Shown: positions 6,805-12,968, counted from the stretch's first letter. The stretch: DNA of 15,168 nucleotides from Deltaproteobacteria bacterium (GCA_016182705.1 JACPGA010000052.1:1-15168), one strand, 5' to 3'. The notes: a model not told the origin generated them from the sequence alone. Numbers and translations are program-made.

Positions 6805-7716
6805 ATGTTCCTGACACTTATCATTATACTGACTTTCCTGACGGTCGCCGTCCCTCTGCTTGCGACAGCCTGGCTGTGGAAAGGCAAGTACAAGAGCAGG
6901 ATCGACTGGCTCCTTCGTGTTTTTGTCTCGACCGCCGTGGTCGTTTTTTTCCTGCTCGCCGGCACATGGGTCTTTTTGAGCATATGGCTCAAGTACATAG
7001 TAAAGGCCCTTTTCGTCTTCGCGGCCATAAAGAAATTTCCCAGGCTCGAGGACAGAAAAATATTCGGCAAGAGGGACAGTAAAGGCAAGGTCAGCTACAA
7101 TGGCCGCATAGCCGTGCTCGTAATATTCCTGGCCCTCGGCTTTCTGGTCATAAAGGGCAGGTTCTTCAAGGGTGAAACGATTGACCTGAGCTTCCCTTTG
7201 AAAGGCGGCAGGTTTCTGGTCATACAGGGAGGGGCCAGTCCGATAACGAATATCTTTCACAACAGCGACCCGTCACAGAAGTTCGCGCTTGATATAGTCA
7301 AGCTCAACGCTGTCGGGAACAGGGCCAACGGATTTTTTCCGGAGGAGCTCTCCAGGTATAAAGCGTTCGGAGAGGTTGTCTACAGCCCATGTTCAGGCGT
7401 GATAGCCGGAGTCGCTGACGGCCTGACTGATAACAAGCCGAGAGAGGTTGACAAGAAAAATCCGGCCGGCAACCACATAGTAATAGATTGCGGCGATGCA
7501 AGGATACTGCTGGCGCATCTGATGAACGGCAGCATAACTGTAAAGGCCGGGCAGTTCGTAAAGGGCAGTCAGGTAATCGCTCGGGTGGGAAACTCGGGAA
7601 ACACCGCTGAGCCGCACCTCCACATACAGGCATGGAAGATAGACAAGGCGGATGAAGCCATCCCCCTCACCTTCGGCGGGGAATTCCTCGTCATGAACAG
7701 CACCTTCAGGAATTAG
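6805..7716 (+). CDS. Membrane-anchored M23 peptidase-like protein
   Basis: The 303-aa protein has about three membrane segments (roughly 1-23, 36-60 and 102-117) followed by an M23/LytM-like domain (about 145-290). M23 peptidases cut peptidoglycan cross-bridges. Visible are the AHL motif (237-239), GNSGNTAEPHLHIQ (262-275, with the HxH metal motif at 271-273), and QKFALD (158-163), where the first metal motif should be. The usual HxxxD becomes KxxxD, so the first zinc ligand is replaced by Lys159; His152 just upstream might substitute. Activity is therefore uncertain. The gene starts 12 bases after ubiG and the next gene starts 4 bases after it, so it is probably cotranscribed with the quinone genes. 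No functional link to them is known. Confidence 0.75.
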   Translation: MFLTLIIILTFLTVAVPLLATAWLWKGKYKSRIDWLLRVFVSTAVVVFFLLAGTWVFLSIWLKYIVKALFVFAAIKKFPRLEDRKIFGKRDSKGKVSYNGRIAVLVIFLALGFLVIKGRFFKGETIDLSFPLKGGRFLVIQGGASPITNIFHNSDPSQKFALDIVKLNAVGNRANGFFPEELSRYKAFGEVVYSPCSGVIAGVADGLTDNKPREVDKKNPAGNHIVIDCGDARILLAHLMNGSITVKAGQFVKGSQVIARVGNSGNTAEPHLHIQAWKIDKADEAIPLTFGGEFLVMNSTFRN

Positions 7717-7720
7717 GGAT

Positions 7721-8164
7721 ATGACAGAGCGTAGAAAAAATCTTCTAATCTGGACTTTACTGATAATAGTTTCGGCTGTAAGCGCGTGGTTTATCGTGGC
7801 CGGCAAGATGCAGTACATGGAAAGGGAGTTCGCTGATTACGGGGCGGCAAAGGCCGCGGGCGAATTTGAAAAAGGCTGGCTGCCAGGCTTCCTGCCTTCG
7901 AGCGCGACGGCCATAAAGGCAATAAACAACACGGACAATAAATCCGCTCTTGTCTCTTTCAGCTACACCGGAGACATTGACATGAGCGCGTGCAAAGAGC
8001 TGCCCCTGATAGAGGCAACACTCCCTGCCGAAAGGGTCGTCCTGTGGTGGCCTGAAGAGCTTACACAAAAAGGCACTGCGCAGGCGGGCTACGCTTTCTT
8101 TAAATGCGGCGACGGGCAGGCTGCGGTGAACGCTGGGAAAAAGGAAGTTTATTTTTGGAAGTGA
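7721..8164 (+). CDS. Small membrane-anchored protein of unknown function
   Basis: I do not recognise this 147-aa protein. Residues about 8-27 form one hydrophobic segment, an uncleaved anchor or signal peptide, after a basic start (TERRKN). The rest is probably periplasmic. It has a WLPGFLP motif (53-59), a middle region resembling a short beta-rich domain, and two cysteines (about 91 and 135) that could form a disulfide. A good ribosome binding site (AGGG) precedes the ATG, which lies 4 bases after the M23-like gene, so the two are probably translated from one message. A terminator follows at about 8225. Confidence 0.7.
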   Translation: MTERRKNLLIWTLLIIVSAVSAWFIVAGKMQYMEREFADYGAAKAAGEFEKGWLPGFLPSSATAIKAINNTDNKSALVSFSYTGDIDMSACKELPLIEATLPAERVVLWWPEELTQKGTAQAGYAFFKCGDGQAAVNAGKKEVYFWK

Positions 8165-8221
8165 ACTGTTTTGCAGATTAGAAAAGACATATTTGCTACG
8201 AGGAACTGACCAGAAAGGCCT

Positions 8222-8382
8222 TTTGCGCGCTGTCGCGCTTTTTCTGTTTACCCGGCTCGCTCGCTTACCACCTCCTCCCTCCGAGCAGGCCCGCTTACCT
8301 TCCCCGCCCCCTTCGGGGGCATCCCTACCGCCTCGCCTGCTCGTCCCTCCCCCAACCCTATGCTTCGCTGCGCCGGGTAAAC
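8222..8382 (+). repeat. Dispersed intergenic repeat, copy 2, with terminal inverted repeats
   Basis: Bases 8222-8305 match the reverse complement of 1-84 (80 of 84). Beyond the terminator edge, the body is bounded by perfect 11-bp inverted repeats GTTTACCCGGC (8246-8256) and GCCGGGTAAAC (8372-8382). At its centre is a perfect GCCCCC/GGGGGC hairpin with loop TTC (8306-8320). The interior is C/T-rich on this strand and has no gene. The structure resembles a small noncoding palindromic element. It sits between convergent genes (the 147-aa protein gene and pyrF). Confidence 0.75.
8225..8244 (+). terminator. Rho-independent terminator of the ubi/M23 transcript
   Basis: GCGCG (8225-8229) pairs with CGCGC (8234-8238) around CTGT, followed by TTTTT. 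An outer pairing CAGAAA (8211-8216) / TTTCTG (8241-8246) can extend it. The gene stop is about 60 bases upstream. The hairpin is the shared edge of the dispersed repeat. Confidence 0.6.
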
Positions 8383-8424
8383 CGTGCTTGGTTTAAAAAC
8401 AAAAACTCACCATTCACTTGCGGC

Positions 8425-9138
8425 TTAGTGAATTGCCTTCTCTATCTCCCCAGCAATCTTCTTCGCCGCTTCGACCGGGTCTGGTGCATTTCTAATCGGT
8501 CTGCCGACGACTATATAATCAGCCCCGTTTTTAACCGCTTCGAACGGAGTCACCACCCTCTTCTGGTCGCCCACGGCGTCGTCCGTCGATCTTACGCCCG
8601 GCGTCACTATTAGAAAGTCAGGGCCGAACATATCCCTTATTGCCCTCGCCTCCTGGCCCGAGCATACGATTCCAGCGCAGCCTGCGGCCTTCGCTGACTT
8701 TGCCCTGTGAAGGACAAGCGAAGCAGGAGTGAAAGCCTTGTCTATTCCGGCCTCGGGAAAGGCGTCTGACGAAAGGCTCGTAAGGACGGTGACTCCCAGT
8801 ACCTTTGAGACGCCTGCCGCTTCCACCGCTGCCTTCATCATGGCCTGCCCGTCAGAAGTGTGCACTGTAACGAGGTCTGCCCCGAGTGTTGAAGCCGACC
8901 TCATGGCCCCTTTTACCGTCTCGGGTATGTCGTGAAACTTCAGATCAAGGAATATGCCTCTGCCCCCGTTCTCGCGCACTGCCTTTATTATCTGCGGCCC
9001 GCAGGCGACAAAAAGCTCGAGGCCTATCTTGAACATGCCGACATGGTCTTTCAGGAGGCCTGCGAACCTTGCGGCCTCTGCTACGCCCGGCACGTCAAGG
9101 GCGAATATGATGCGGTCCTTCGGGGAGATGCTGGCCAT
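8425..9138 (-). CDS. pyrF: Orotidine 5'-phosphate decarboxylase
   Basis: PyrF decarboxylates orotidine monophosphate to UMP, the last step of pyrimidine nucleotide synthesis. The 237-aa protein has FALDVP (12-17), the catalytic LDLKFHDIP block (64-72, with Asp65, Lys67 and Asp70), TPGVRS (179-184) and the phosphate-binding VGRPI (211-215). Length is normal. A clear ribosome binding site (AAGGTGA) precedes the ATG. It follows pyrE on the same strand, but the strong terminator at 9222-9256 separates them, so it needs its own promoter in 9139-9221, where I see no confident one. Confidence 0.97.
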   Translation of the reverse strand: MASISPKDRIIFALDVPGVAEAARFAGLLKDHVGMFKIGLELFVACGPQIIKAVRENGGRGIFLDLKFHDIPETVKGAMRSASTLGADLVTVHTSDGQAMMKAAVEAAGVSKVLGVTVLTSLSSDAFPEAGIDKAFTPASLVLHRAKSAKAAGCAGIVCSGQEARAIRDMFGPDFLIVTPGVRSTDDAVGDQKRVVTPFEAVKNGADYIVVGRPIRNAPDPVEAAKKIAGEIEKAIH

Positions 9139-9185
9139 TGGTTGTCACCTTGGAAACTTATTTGTAAAAACTTTTGTGGCTGCAT

Positions 9186-9208
9186 GGTGGGCGCAGCCCA
9201 CCCTACCC
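9186..9208. repeat. GTGGGC palindrome upstream of pyrF
   Basis: GGTGGGC (9186-9192) and GCCCACC (9196-9202) form a perfect 7-bp stem around GCA, followed by CTACCC. GTAGGGTGGGC-type palindromes occur as short interspersed repeats in many bacteria. On the minus strand it would lie in the pyrF promoter/leader region. It could be a small repeat or a regulatory hairpin. Confidence 0.45.
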
Positions 9209-9221
9209 AACTGCTACGGCC

Positions 9222-9256
9222 AAAAAAAAGGCCCGGCCACTCGTGGCGCGGGCCTT
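9222..9256 (-). terminator. Rho-independent terminator of pyrE
   Basis: On the minus strand a long GC-rich stem (AAGGCCCG/CGGGCCTT, extended by GCCA/TGGC beyond a one-base bulge) is followed by eight T. It begins about 20 bases after the pyrE stop codon. Confidence 0.9.
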
Positions 9257-9276
9257 CATATCTATCTCAAACAGCC

Positions 9277-9930
9277 TCAGAATACAGGCTTGTCCTTTGC
9301 CGCCTGTTCTTTCTTCTTTTCCTTATCCTGTTCCTCCATCTGCTTCTTATGGAGTTCCATGAGGTCGGTCATTGTGAAGATGGGGTCTACTTTTACGCCG
9401 GTCTCTTTTTCAATCGCTTCGGCTCCGCCCTCTTCCCTGTCAATAAGGGGTATCACACGCAGGACATTGAATCCGGCCTCTTTGGCCCTGTTCACTGCTT
9501 TTATGGTCGAAGCTCCTGTTGTAACGACATCTTCGACAATGACAACATTAGCTCCGGACTGTACTTTGCCTTCAATGGCGGCCTGGGTGCCATGCCCTTT
9601 CGGCTCTTTCCTTACGATGAAGACGTCAAGGTACTTGCCCCTCAGGGTGCACATGAACGCCGCCGCGTAGGCTATTGGGTCGGCCCCGAGGGTCATGCCG
9701 CCGATGGCGTCGATGGGCGCGAGCTTGAGCTTCTGGAAGTATGCGTAGCCGATGGGTTCCATGGCGACGGCTGAAAGAGCGGTCTTTTTCACGTCTATGT
9801 AGACGTTGCTCTTTTTGCCGCTCGAGAGGGTGAAACCCTCCTCGCTGTACTTGAATGAATTGGAATAAAGGGTATGGAGGAGATCTTTCTTATAATCTTC
9901 CTCCATTATCTGATGGGAGAAATCTTCCAT
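9277..9930 (-). CDS. pyrE: Orotate phosphoribosyltransferase
   Basis: PyrE joins orotate and PRPP to make orotidine monophosphate, the substrate of PyrF. The ATG at 9930 gives 217 aa (E. coli 213). Visible are GFTLSSGKKSNVYIDVKK near the N-terminus (orotate side) and the PRPP-binding loop VVIVEDVVTTGAST. The C-terminus ends in a charged, Lys/Glu/Gln-rich tail of about 25 aa. AAGGAG seven bases before 9930 fixes the start. The frame is open to 10002, but that start lies upstream of the promoter at 9968-9996 and is rejected. Transcription may also read in from the kamA operon, since no terminator separates them. Confidence 0.95.
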   Translation of the reverse strand: MEDFSHQIMEEDYKKDLLHTLYSNSFKYSEEGFTLSSGKKSNVYIDVKKTALSAVAMEPIGYAYFQKLKLAPIDAIGGMTLGADPIAYAAAFMCTLRGKYLDVFIVRKEPKGHGTQAAIEGKVQSGANVVIVEDVVTTGASTIKAVNRAKEAGFNVLRVIPLIDREEGGAEAIEKETGVKVDPIFTMTDLMELHKKQMEEQDKEKKKEQAAKDKPVF

Positions 9931-9967
9931 TGTGCCGCTCCTTTGCCTGTTATGGTATGTCCTGAAT

Positions 9968-9996
9968 AATATAGTACCAACAGGCTGTGAAATCAA
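9968..9996 (-). promoter_or_regulatory. Sigma-70-type promoter of pyrE
   Basis: On the minus strand TTGATT (9996-9991) and TATATT (9973-9968) are separated by 17 bases. Transcription would start near 9961, giving a leader of about 30 bases before the ATG at 9930. Confidence 0.6.
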
Positions 9997-10013
9997 GGGC
10001 AACGGCGCGGATG

Positions 10014-10262
10014 TTACTTTCTGGAGCGCAGCTTGAATGGTATGACGTTCCCGCTCCTGTCCTTGTGGAGAATGGAAAGGACGGTCTCGAACCTCTTGCC
10101 AGGGGCGACCTCGGCGCTCCTCATCTGTGAAGAAGTGGCCGTAAGCCAGCTGAGGAGATAATTCTGCTTATCCGTGAGCCGCTTTGTCTGCGCTATCTCG
10201 AAGACCTCTTCCATTGCGGATACTCCAGTTTCCTCCCGGACAGGGAAGATTTCAGTTTTCAT
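10014..10262 (-). CDS. Small protein of unknown function, coupled to kamA
   Basis: This 82-aa protein is not recognised. It is highly charged, predicted soluble, without signal peptide or cysteines, and ends in a basic tail (FKLRSRK). A strong ribosome binding site (AAGGGAG, 4 bases before ATG) overlaps the kamA stop codon, only 10 bases upstream. This indicates translational coupling and argues that it is a real gene. It is not the beta-lysine acetyltransferase (AblB) often found beside lysine 2,3-aminomutase, being far too short. pyrE follows. Confidence 0.65.
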   Translation of the reverse strand: MKTEIFPVREETGVSAMEEVFEIAQTKRLTDKQNYLLSWLTATSSQMRSAEVAPGKRFETVLSILHKDRSGNVIPFKLRSRK

Positions 10263-10272
10263 CAGGCTCCCT

Positions 10273-11439
10273 TTATTCGGGTTCAGTGTAGGTGAATATC
10301 TTGTTCTCGTAGTTTCGCAAGACGACCTTGCCCTTTGCCTGGGAAAGGAGGTACGTGGGAGCCACGGGTATCTTGCCGCCCCCGCCGGGCGCGTCCACGA
10401 CGAATGTAGGAATAGCGTAGCCGGTCGTGTGCCCGCGCAGCTCCTCTATAATGTTCATGCCTACGGTCACGGGCGTGCGGAAGTGGCCAGTTCCCATTGC
10501 CATGTCGCACTGGTAGAGGTAATACGGGCGCACCCTTATCTTCAAGAGCTCATGCATGAGCTTTTTCATTGTGGCAGACCTGTCGTTCACGCCCTTTAAT
10601 AGAACCGTCTGGCTGCCGAGCGGTATTCCAGCGTCTGCCAGGAGCGTGCATGCCTTCGCTACTTCCGGGGTTATCTCCCTGGGGTGCGAGAAGTGTATGC
10701 TTATGTAAAGCGGGTGATATTTCTTCAGCATGGAGACAAGCTCCTCGGTCACCCTCATGGGAAGCGTTACGGGTACCCTGGTGCCTATCCTTATGATGTC
10801 GAGGTGCGGTATGGCCCTGAGCCTTGCTATGTAGTTCTCAAGGATCTCGGACTTCATCATGAGCGGGTCGCCGCCGGAGATGAGGACGTCCCTTATCGAT
10901 TTTTTTGACCTGATGTATTTTAGCGCGTCGTCGAAGCGGTCGATGGGCATTGGCGGATGCTCTTCGCCTACCATCCTCTTCCTTGTGCAGTACCTGCAGT
11001 ACATCGCGCACGAGTCGGTGACAATAAGGAGCGCCCTGTCAGGGTACCTGTGGACAAGGCCAGGCACGGGTGAATGAGAGTCCTCGCCGCAGGGGTCTAC
11101 CATCTCGCAGGGAGCGACGCTGAATTCTTCGAGCCTCGGGATGGCCTGCTTCCTGATTGGGCACTTCGGGTCCTGACGGTCGATGAGCGAGAAGAAATAC
11201 GGGGTTATGGCCATCGCGAGCCTGCCTGTGGCCCTCTTGATCCCTTCCTCTTCCCTTCTCGTAAGGGGTATGAGCTCCCTTATGACATCGAGGGATGTGA
11301 TCCTGTTCTTTAACTGCCATTTCCAGTCGTACCAGCAGTCCGGGCGGGCATCGGGAAAATCGATGTATTCAGCCAGGCTGGACCTGCGGACTGCAAGGTT
11401 ACTACTGGGCGGTTCAGAGCTTATTGAAAGCCCTTCCAT
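10273..11439 (-). CDS. kamA: Lysine 2,3-aminomutase (radical SAM)
   Basis: This radical SAM, PLP-dependent enzyme interconverts L-lysine and beta-lysine. The 388-aa protein has the iron-sulfur motif CAMYCRYC (144-151, with Cys144, Cys148 and Cys151), SGGDPLM (188-194) and GGGGKIP, with the likely PLP lysine Lys356. The two aspartates that bind the substrate amino group in characterised lysine enzymes are conserved by position (Asp286 in GVNDR, Asp349 in VDAPGG). In glutamate 2,3-aminomutases they are replaced, so lysine is the better call. EpmB-type enzymes are shorter. A strong AGGAGGAG site precedes the ATG, 14 bases after the merR stop. No ablB acetyltransferase is adjacent, so the fate of beta-lysine is unclear. 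Confidence 0.9.
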   Translation of the reverse strand: MEGLSISSEPPSSNLAVRRSSLAEYIDFPDARPDCWYDWKWQLKNRITSLDVIRELIPLTRREEEGIKRATGRLAMAITPYFFSLIDRQDPKCPIRKQAIPRLEEFSVAPCEMVDPCGEDSHSPVPGLVHRYPDRALLIVTDSCAMYCRYCTRKRMVGEEHPPMPIDRFDDALKYIRSKKSIRDVLISGGDPLMMKSEILENYIARLRAIPHLDIIRIGTRVPVTLPMRVTEELVSMLKKYHPLYISIHFSHPREITPEVAKACTLLADAGIPLGSQTVLLKGVNDRSATMKKLMHELLKIRVRPYYLYQCDMAMGTGHFRTPVTVGMNIIEELRGHTTGYAIPTFVVDAPGGGGKIPVAPTYLLSQAKGKVVLRNYENKIFTYTEPE

Positions 11440-11453
11440 TCGGCTCCTCCTAC

Positions 11454-11723
11454 CTACGCGGGTTTGTCGGTTTTTATCAGGCTAAGTTGCGGGTTCTGGA
11501 TTTCTTCCATAGCCTTTTCATAGGCTATCTTGTATTTGAATCCCTTTTTCAGGTACTTCCAGATATATTCGACTTTCCTTACATCTTCGTCGGAATATTC
11601 CCTGAACTCCTTATCCCCGATAGTGATCTTCTGGGGCTTGATAAACCCCTTCTGCTCAAGGTAGTAGAGCTTTTGCCGTGGAATATCTATTTTCGCAAGC
11701 AGGTCTGGAGTTCTTATGCCCAC
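11454..11723 (-). CDS. MerR family transcriptional regulator
   Basis: The 89-aa protein is essentially a MerR-type winged helix. It has DLLAKIDIPRQKLYYLEQKGFIKP (7-30, HTH and start of wing), then FREYSDEDVRKVEYIWKYLKKGF (44-66), and only a short C-terminus. There is no long dimerisation coiled coil or effector domain, so it resembles the small HTH-only branch. The start is GTG at 11723, with AGGAG a rather long 11 bases upstream, so a different start is possible. It is the first gene of a probable merR-kamA-(82 aa) operon. The palindromes at 11789-11804 and 11909-11924 are candidate binding sites for it, which is inference. Confidence 0.85.
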   Translation of the reverse strand: MGIRTPDLLAKIDIPRQKLYYLEQKGFIKPQKITIGDKEFREYSDEDVRKVEYIWKYLKKGFKYKIAYEKAMEEIQNPQLSLIKTDKPA

Positions 11724-11788
11724 CCGGTTGTTTACTCCTGTTTGTTGTGAAGAAAGAGTACATTTTTAAGTCTAATATTAATCTTATT

Positions 11789-11804
11789 ACAAGTTTAAAC
11801 TTAT
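11789..11804. promoter_or_regulatory. Candidate operator palindrome 1
   Basis: ACAAGTTTAAACTTAT contains the perfect 12-bp palindrome AAGTTTAAACTT (11791-11802). It lies at the predicted transcription start of merR-kamA, just downstream of the -10 box. It differs from site 2 at only 3 of 16 positions. A further half-site AAACTTGT (11820-11827) overlaps the -35 box. Confidence 0.5.
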
Positions 11805-11830
11805 TTTACAATTAAATAAAAACTTGTCAA
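11803..11830 (-). promoter_or_regulatory. Sigma-70-type promoter of merR-kamA
   Basis: On the minus strand TTGACA (11830-11825, perfect) and TAAAAT (11808-11803) are spaced 16 bases apart. Transcription would start near 11796, giving a leader of about 73 bases before the merR start. A palindrome covers the start point. Confidence 0.65.
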
Positions 11831-11908
11831 GTGGAAAACTACTCAAAGCCCTCGTTTTTAAAAAACATTCGAGGTCTGGAAGGCAAGGAACCAGCATCGG
11901 AAACCAAA

Positions 11909-11924
11909 ACAAGTCTAAATTTGT
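11909..11924. promoter_or_regulatory. Candidate operator palindrome 2
   Basis: ACAAGTCTAAATTTGT is an imperfect palindrome that matches site 1 (11789-11804) at 13 of 16 positions. The two sites are exactly 120 bp apart, centre to centre. They suggest cooperative binding or looping by one dimeric regulator. Confidence 0.45.
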
Positions 11925-12053
11925 TTTTCCAATTTCTTCCTGTTTTATTAAAAACACAGAAATAGGATATATATCAGTGACTTTGGTCGAAAAATGTATA
12001 AAATAAGCCTGTTTTTGTTGAAAACAGCTCAAGAGAGAAGCTTAAGGGTCAGC

Positions 12054-12071
12054 CCTGGAAAACCAGGGCAT
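12054..12071. repeat. 7-bp hairpin in the intergenic region
   Basis: GCCCTGG and CCAGGGC form a perfect 7-bp stem around AAAA, within a locally G-rich island (about 12040-12100) in otherwise AT-rich DNA. A second stem CTGTTTT/AAAACAG lies just upstream (12009-12027). No T tract follows on either strand, so it does not look like a terminator. It matches no riboswitch core that I know. Confidence 0.4.
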
Positions 12072-12113
12072 AACGCCAGCAGGGGGGAGTTGATTGGCAA
12101 AGTCCTAAAAATA

Positions 12114-12141
12114 TTGACTTTTTTGCTGTTTTTGTTACACT
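12114..12141 (+). promoter_or_regulatory. Sigma-70-type promoter of the FmdE-like gene
   Basis: TTGACT (12114-12119) and TACACT (12136-12141) are separated by 16 bases. Transcription would start near 12149, about 45 bases before the ATG at 12193, so the longer reading frame starting at 12148 could not be fully transcribed. Confidence 0.55.
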
Positions 12142-12192
12142 TTAAAATTGTGCGGGCCGATACACGAGGCGCGCTGTGAAAAGAGGTACATA

Positions 12193-12864
12193 ATGAAGAA
12201 AACAACCGTCTGGCGTCAGGAATTTTTCGAAAAAGTCGAGCCGATAAGCTTGAGAGAGCCGCTTGCGCATATCCTTGGCGCCCAGGATGAAGACGAGCTT
12301 TTTATAATAAACTACACTGACGCTGTCCTGGTCGCGGGTCATTCGTGCCCGGCGGTATCAGGGGCCTACAAAGTCACGCAAAAGGCATTGAAGGTGCTCT
12401 ACGGAGCCGAGACCCCGGTGAGGGGACAGATAAAGGTGCTCATAAAAGGCGGCCCTGAAGACCTGGCTTATGGCCCGCAATCCCATGTGATCTCGCTCAT
12501 TACCGGAGCTGCCGGCGCAACCGGCTTCAAAGGCCTTGGCGGCAGATGGGGCAGGAACAACAGGCTGTTTTTCGACTCAGAGGACGTACAGTTCAATACC
12601 TTCATCTTCCAAAGGGAAGACAACGGCAAGGCTGTTCAGATTACTTACAACCCGCAGGCCCTTCCCGGAGACCCGAGGATGAACGATGTGATCCCGCTCG
12701 TCATGCGCGGGTCAGCCACAAAGGAGCAAAAGGAGCTTTTTTATTCGCTCTGGCAGGGCAATGTGAAGAGGATACTCCTGGAAGATGAGAAGTATCCCGG
12801 CCTTTTCGAGGTAACGGAATTAAAGGACTTCAAGTTTCCGGCTATCAAAACATCCGCTTATTAG
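12193..12864 (+). CDS. FmdE-like domain protein
   Basis: The 223-aa protein resembles the FmdE family, named after a subunit encoded in methanogen formylmethanofuran dehydrogenase operons but widespread as a zinc-binding domain in other bacteria. The telling segment is DAVLVAGHSCPAVSGAYKVT (43-62). Its GHSCP matches the GHxCP metal-binding start of FmdE, and it is followed by a helix with alanines. No further CxxC zinc finger is present. The C-terminal half (about 130-215) is unrecognised. GAGGT seven bases before the ATG fixes the start. It is monocistronic, with its own promoter and terminator. Function is unknown; the role in methanogens should not be transferred. Confidence 0.6.
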   Translation: MKKTTVWRQEFFEKVEPISLREPLAHILGAQDEDELFIINYTDAVLVAGHSCPAVSGAYKVTQKALKVLYGAETPVRGQIKVLIKGGPEDLAYGPQSHVISLITGAAGATGFKGLGGRWGRNNRLFFDSEDVQFNTFIFQREDNGKAVQITYNPQALPGDPRMNDVIPLVMRGSATKEQKELFYSLWQGNVKRILLEDEKYPGLFEVTELKDFKFPAIKTSAY

Positions 12865-12884
12865 AAGATACTGAAAAACGCGCA

Positions 12885-12918
12885 AAGGGGCAGGCCCGCA
12901 ATGGCCTGCCCCTTTTTT
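12885..12918 (+). terminator. Rho-independent terminator after the FmdE-like gene
   Basis: GGGGCAGGCC (12887-12896) and GGCCTGCCCC (12903-12912) form a perfect 10-bp stem followed by six T. It lies 22 bases after the stop codon. Confidence 0.95.
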
Positions 12919-12940
12919 ATTCAGAGGAGAGACAAACAAC

Positions 12941-12968
12941 TTCACAAACTATTTTTTCGATATATAAT
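12941..12968 (+). promoter_or_regulatory. Sigma-70-type promoter of fbp
   Basis: TTCACA (12941-12946, 5 of 6 consensus bases) and a perfect TATAAT (12963-12968) are 16 bases apart. The predicted start is near 12975, about 60 bases before the fbp ATG and just after the upstream terminator. Confidence 0.6.

Larger units (their letters stand above)
11724..12192. other. AT-rich divergent regulatory region
   Basis: This 469-bp region has no convincing gene. It holds the minus-strand merR-kamA promoter (11803-11830), two related 16-bp palindromes (11789-11804 and 11909-11924), two perfect 7-bp hairpins (12009-12027 and 12054-12071) and the plus-strand promoter of the FmdE-like gene (12114-12141). 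Its base composition is much more AT-rich than the flanking genes. Short frames here have no ribosome binding site or protein-like composition. Confidence 0.7.

Noticed and set aside
8932..9774. Long plus-strand frame (280 codons) across pyrF and pyrE
   Set aside because: It lies antisense to two well-supported genes, spans their terminator, and its translation has no recognisable family; it is a by-product of high G+C codon bias.
9277..10002. Longer pyrE start at 10002
   Set aside because: The extra N-terminus has no family counterpart, lies over the predicted promoter (9968-9996), and the ATG at 9930 has a far better ribosome binding site.
10273..11439. Glutamate 2,3-aminomutase or EpmB instead of KamA
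   Set aside because: Both substrate-binding aspartates typical of lysine 2,3-aminomutase are kept, and the protein is longer than EpmB.
11724..12192. Riboswitch in the merR / FmdE-like intergenic region
   Set aside because: I compared the hairpin-rich part by memory with cyclic-di-GMP, TPP, cobalamin, preQ1, ZTP and fluoride cores and found no convincing match.
12148..12864. Longer start for the FmdE-like gene at 12148
   Set aside because: It would begin at the predicted transcription start with no room for a ribosome binding site, while ATG at 12193 has a good one.
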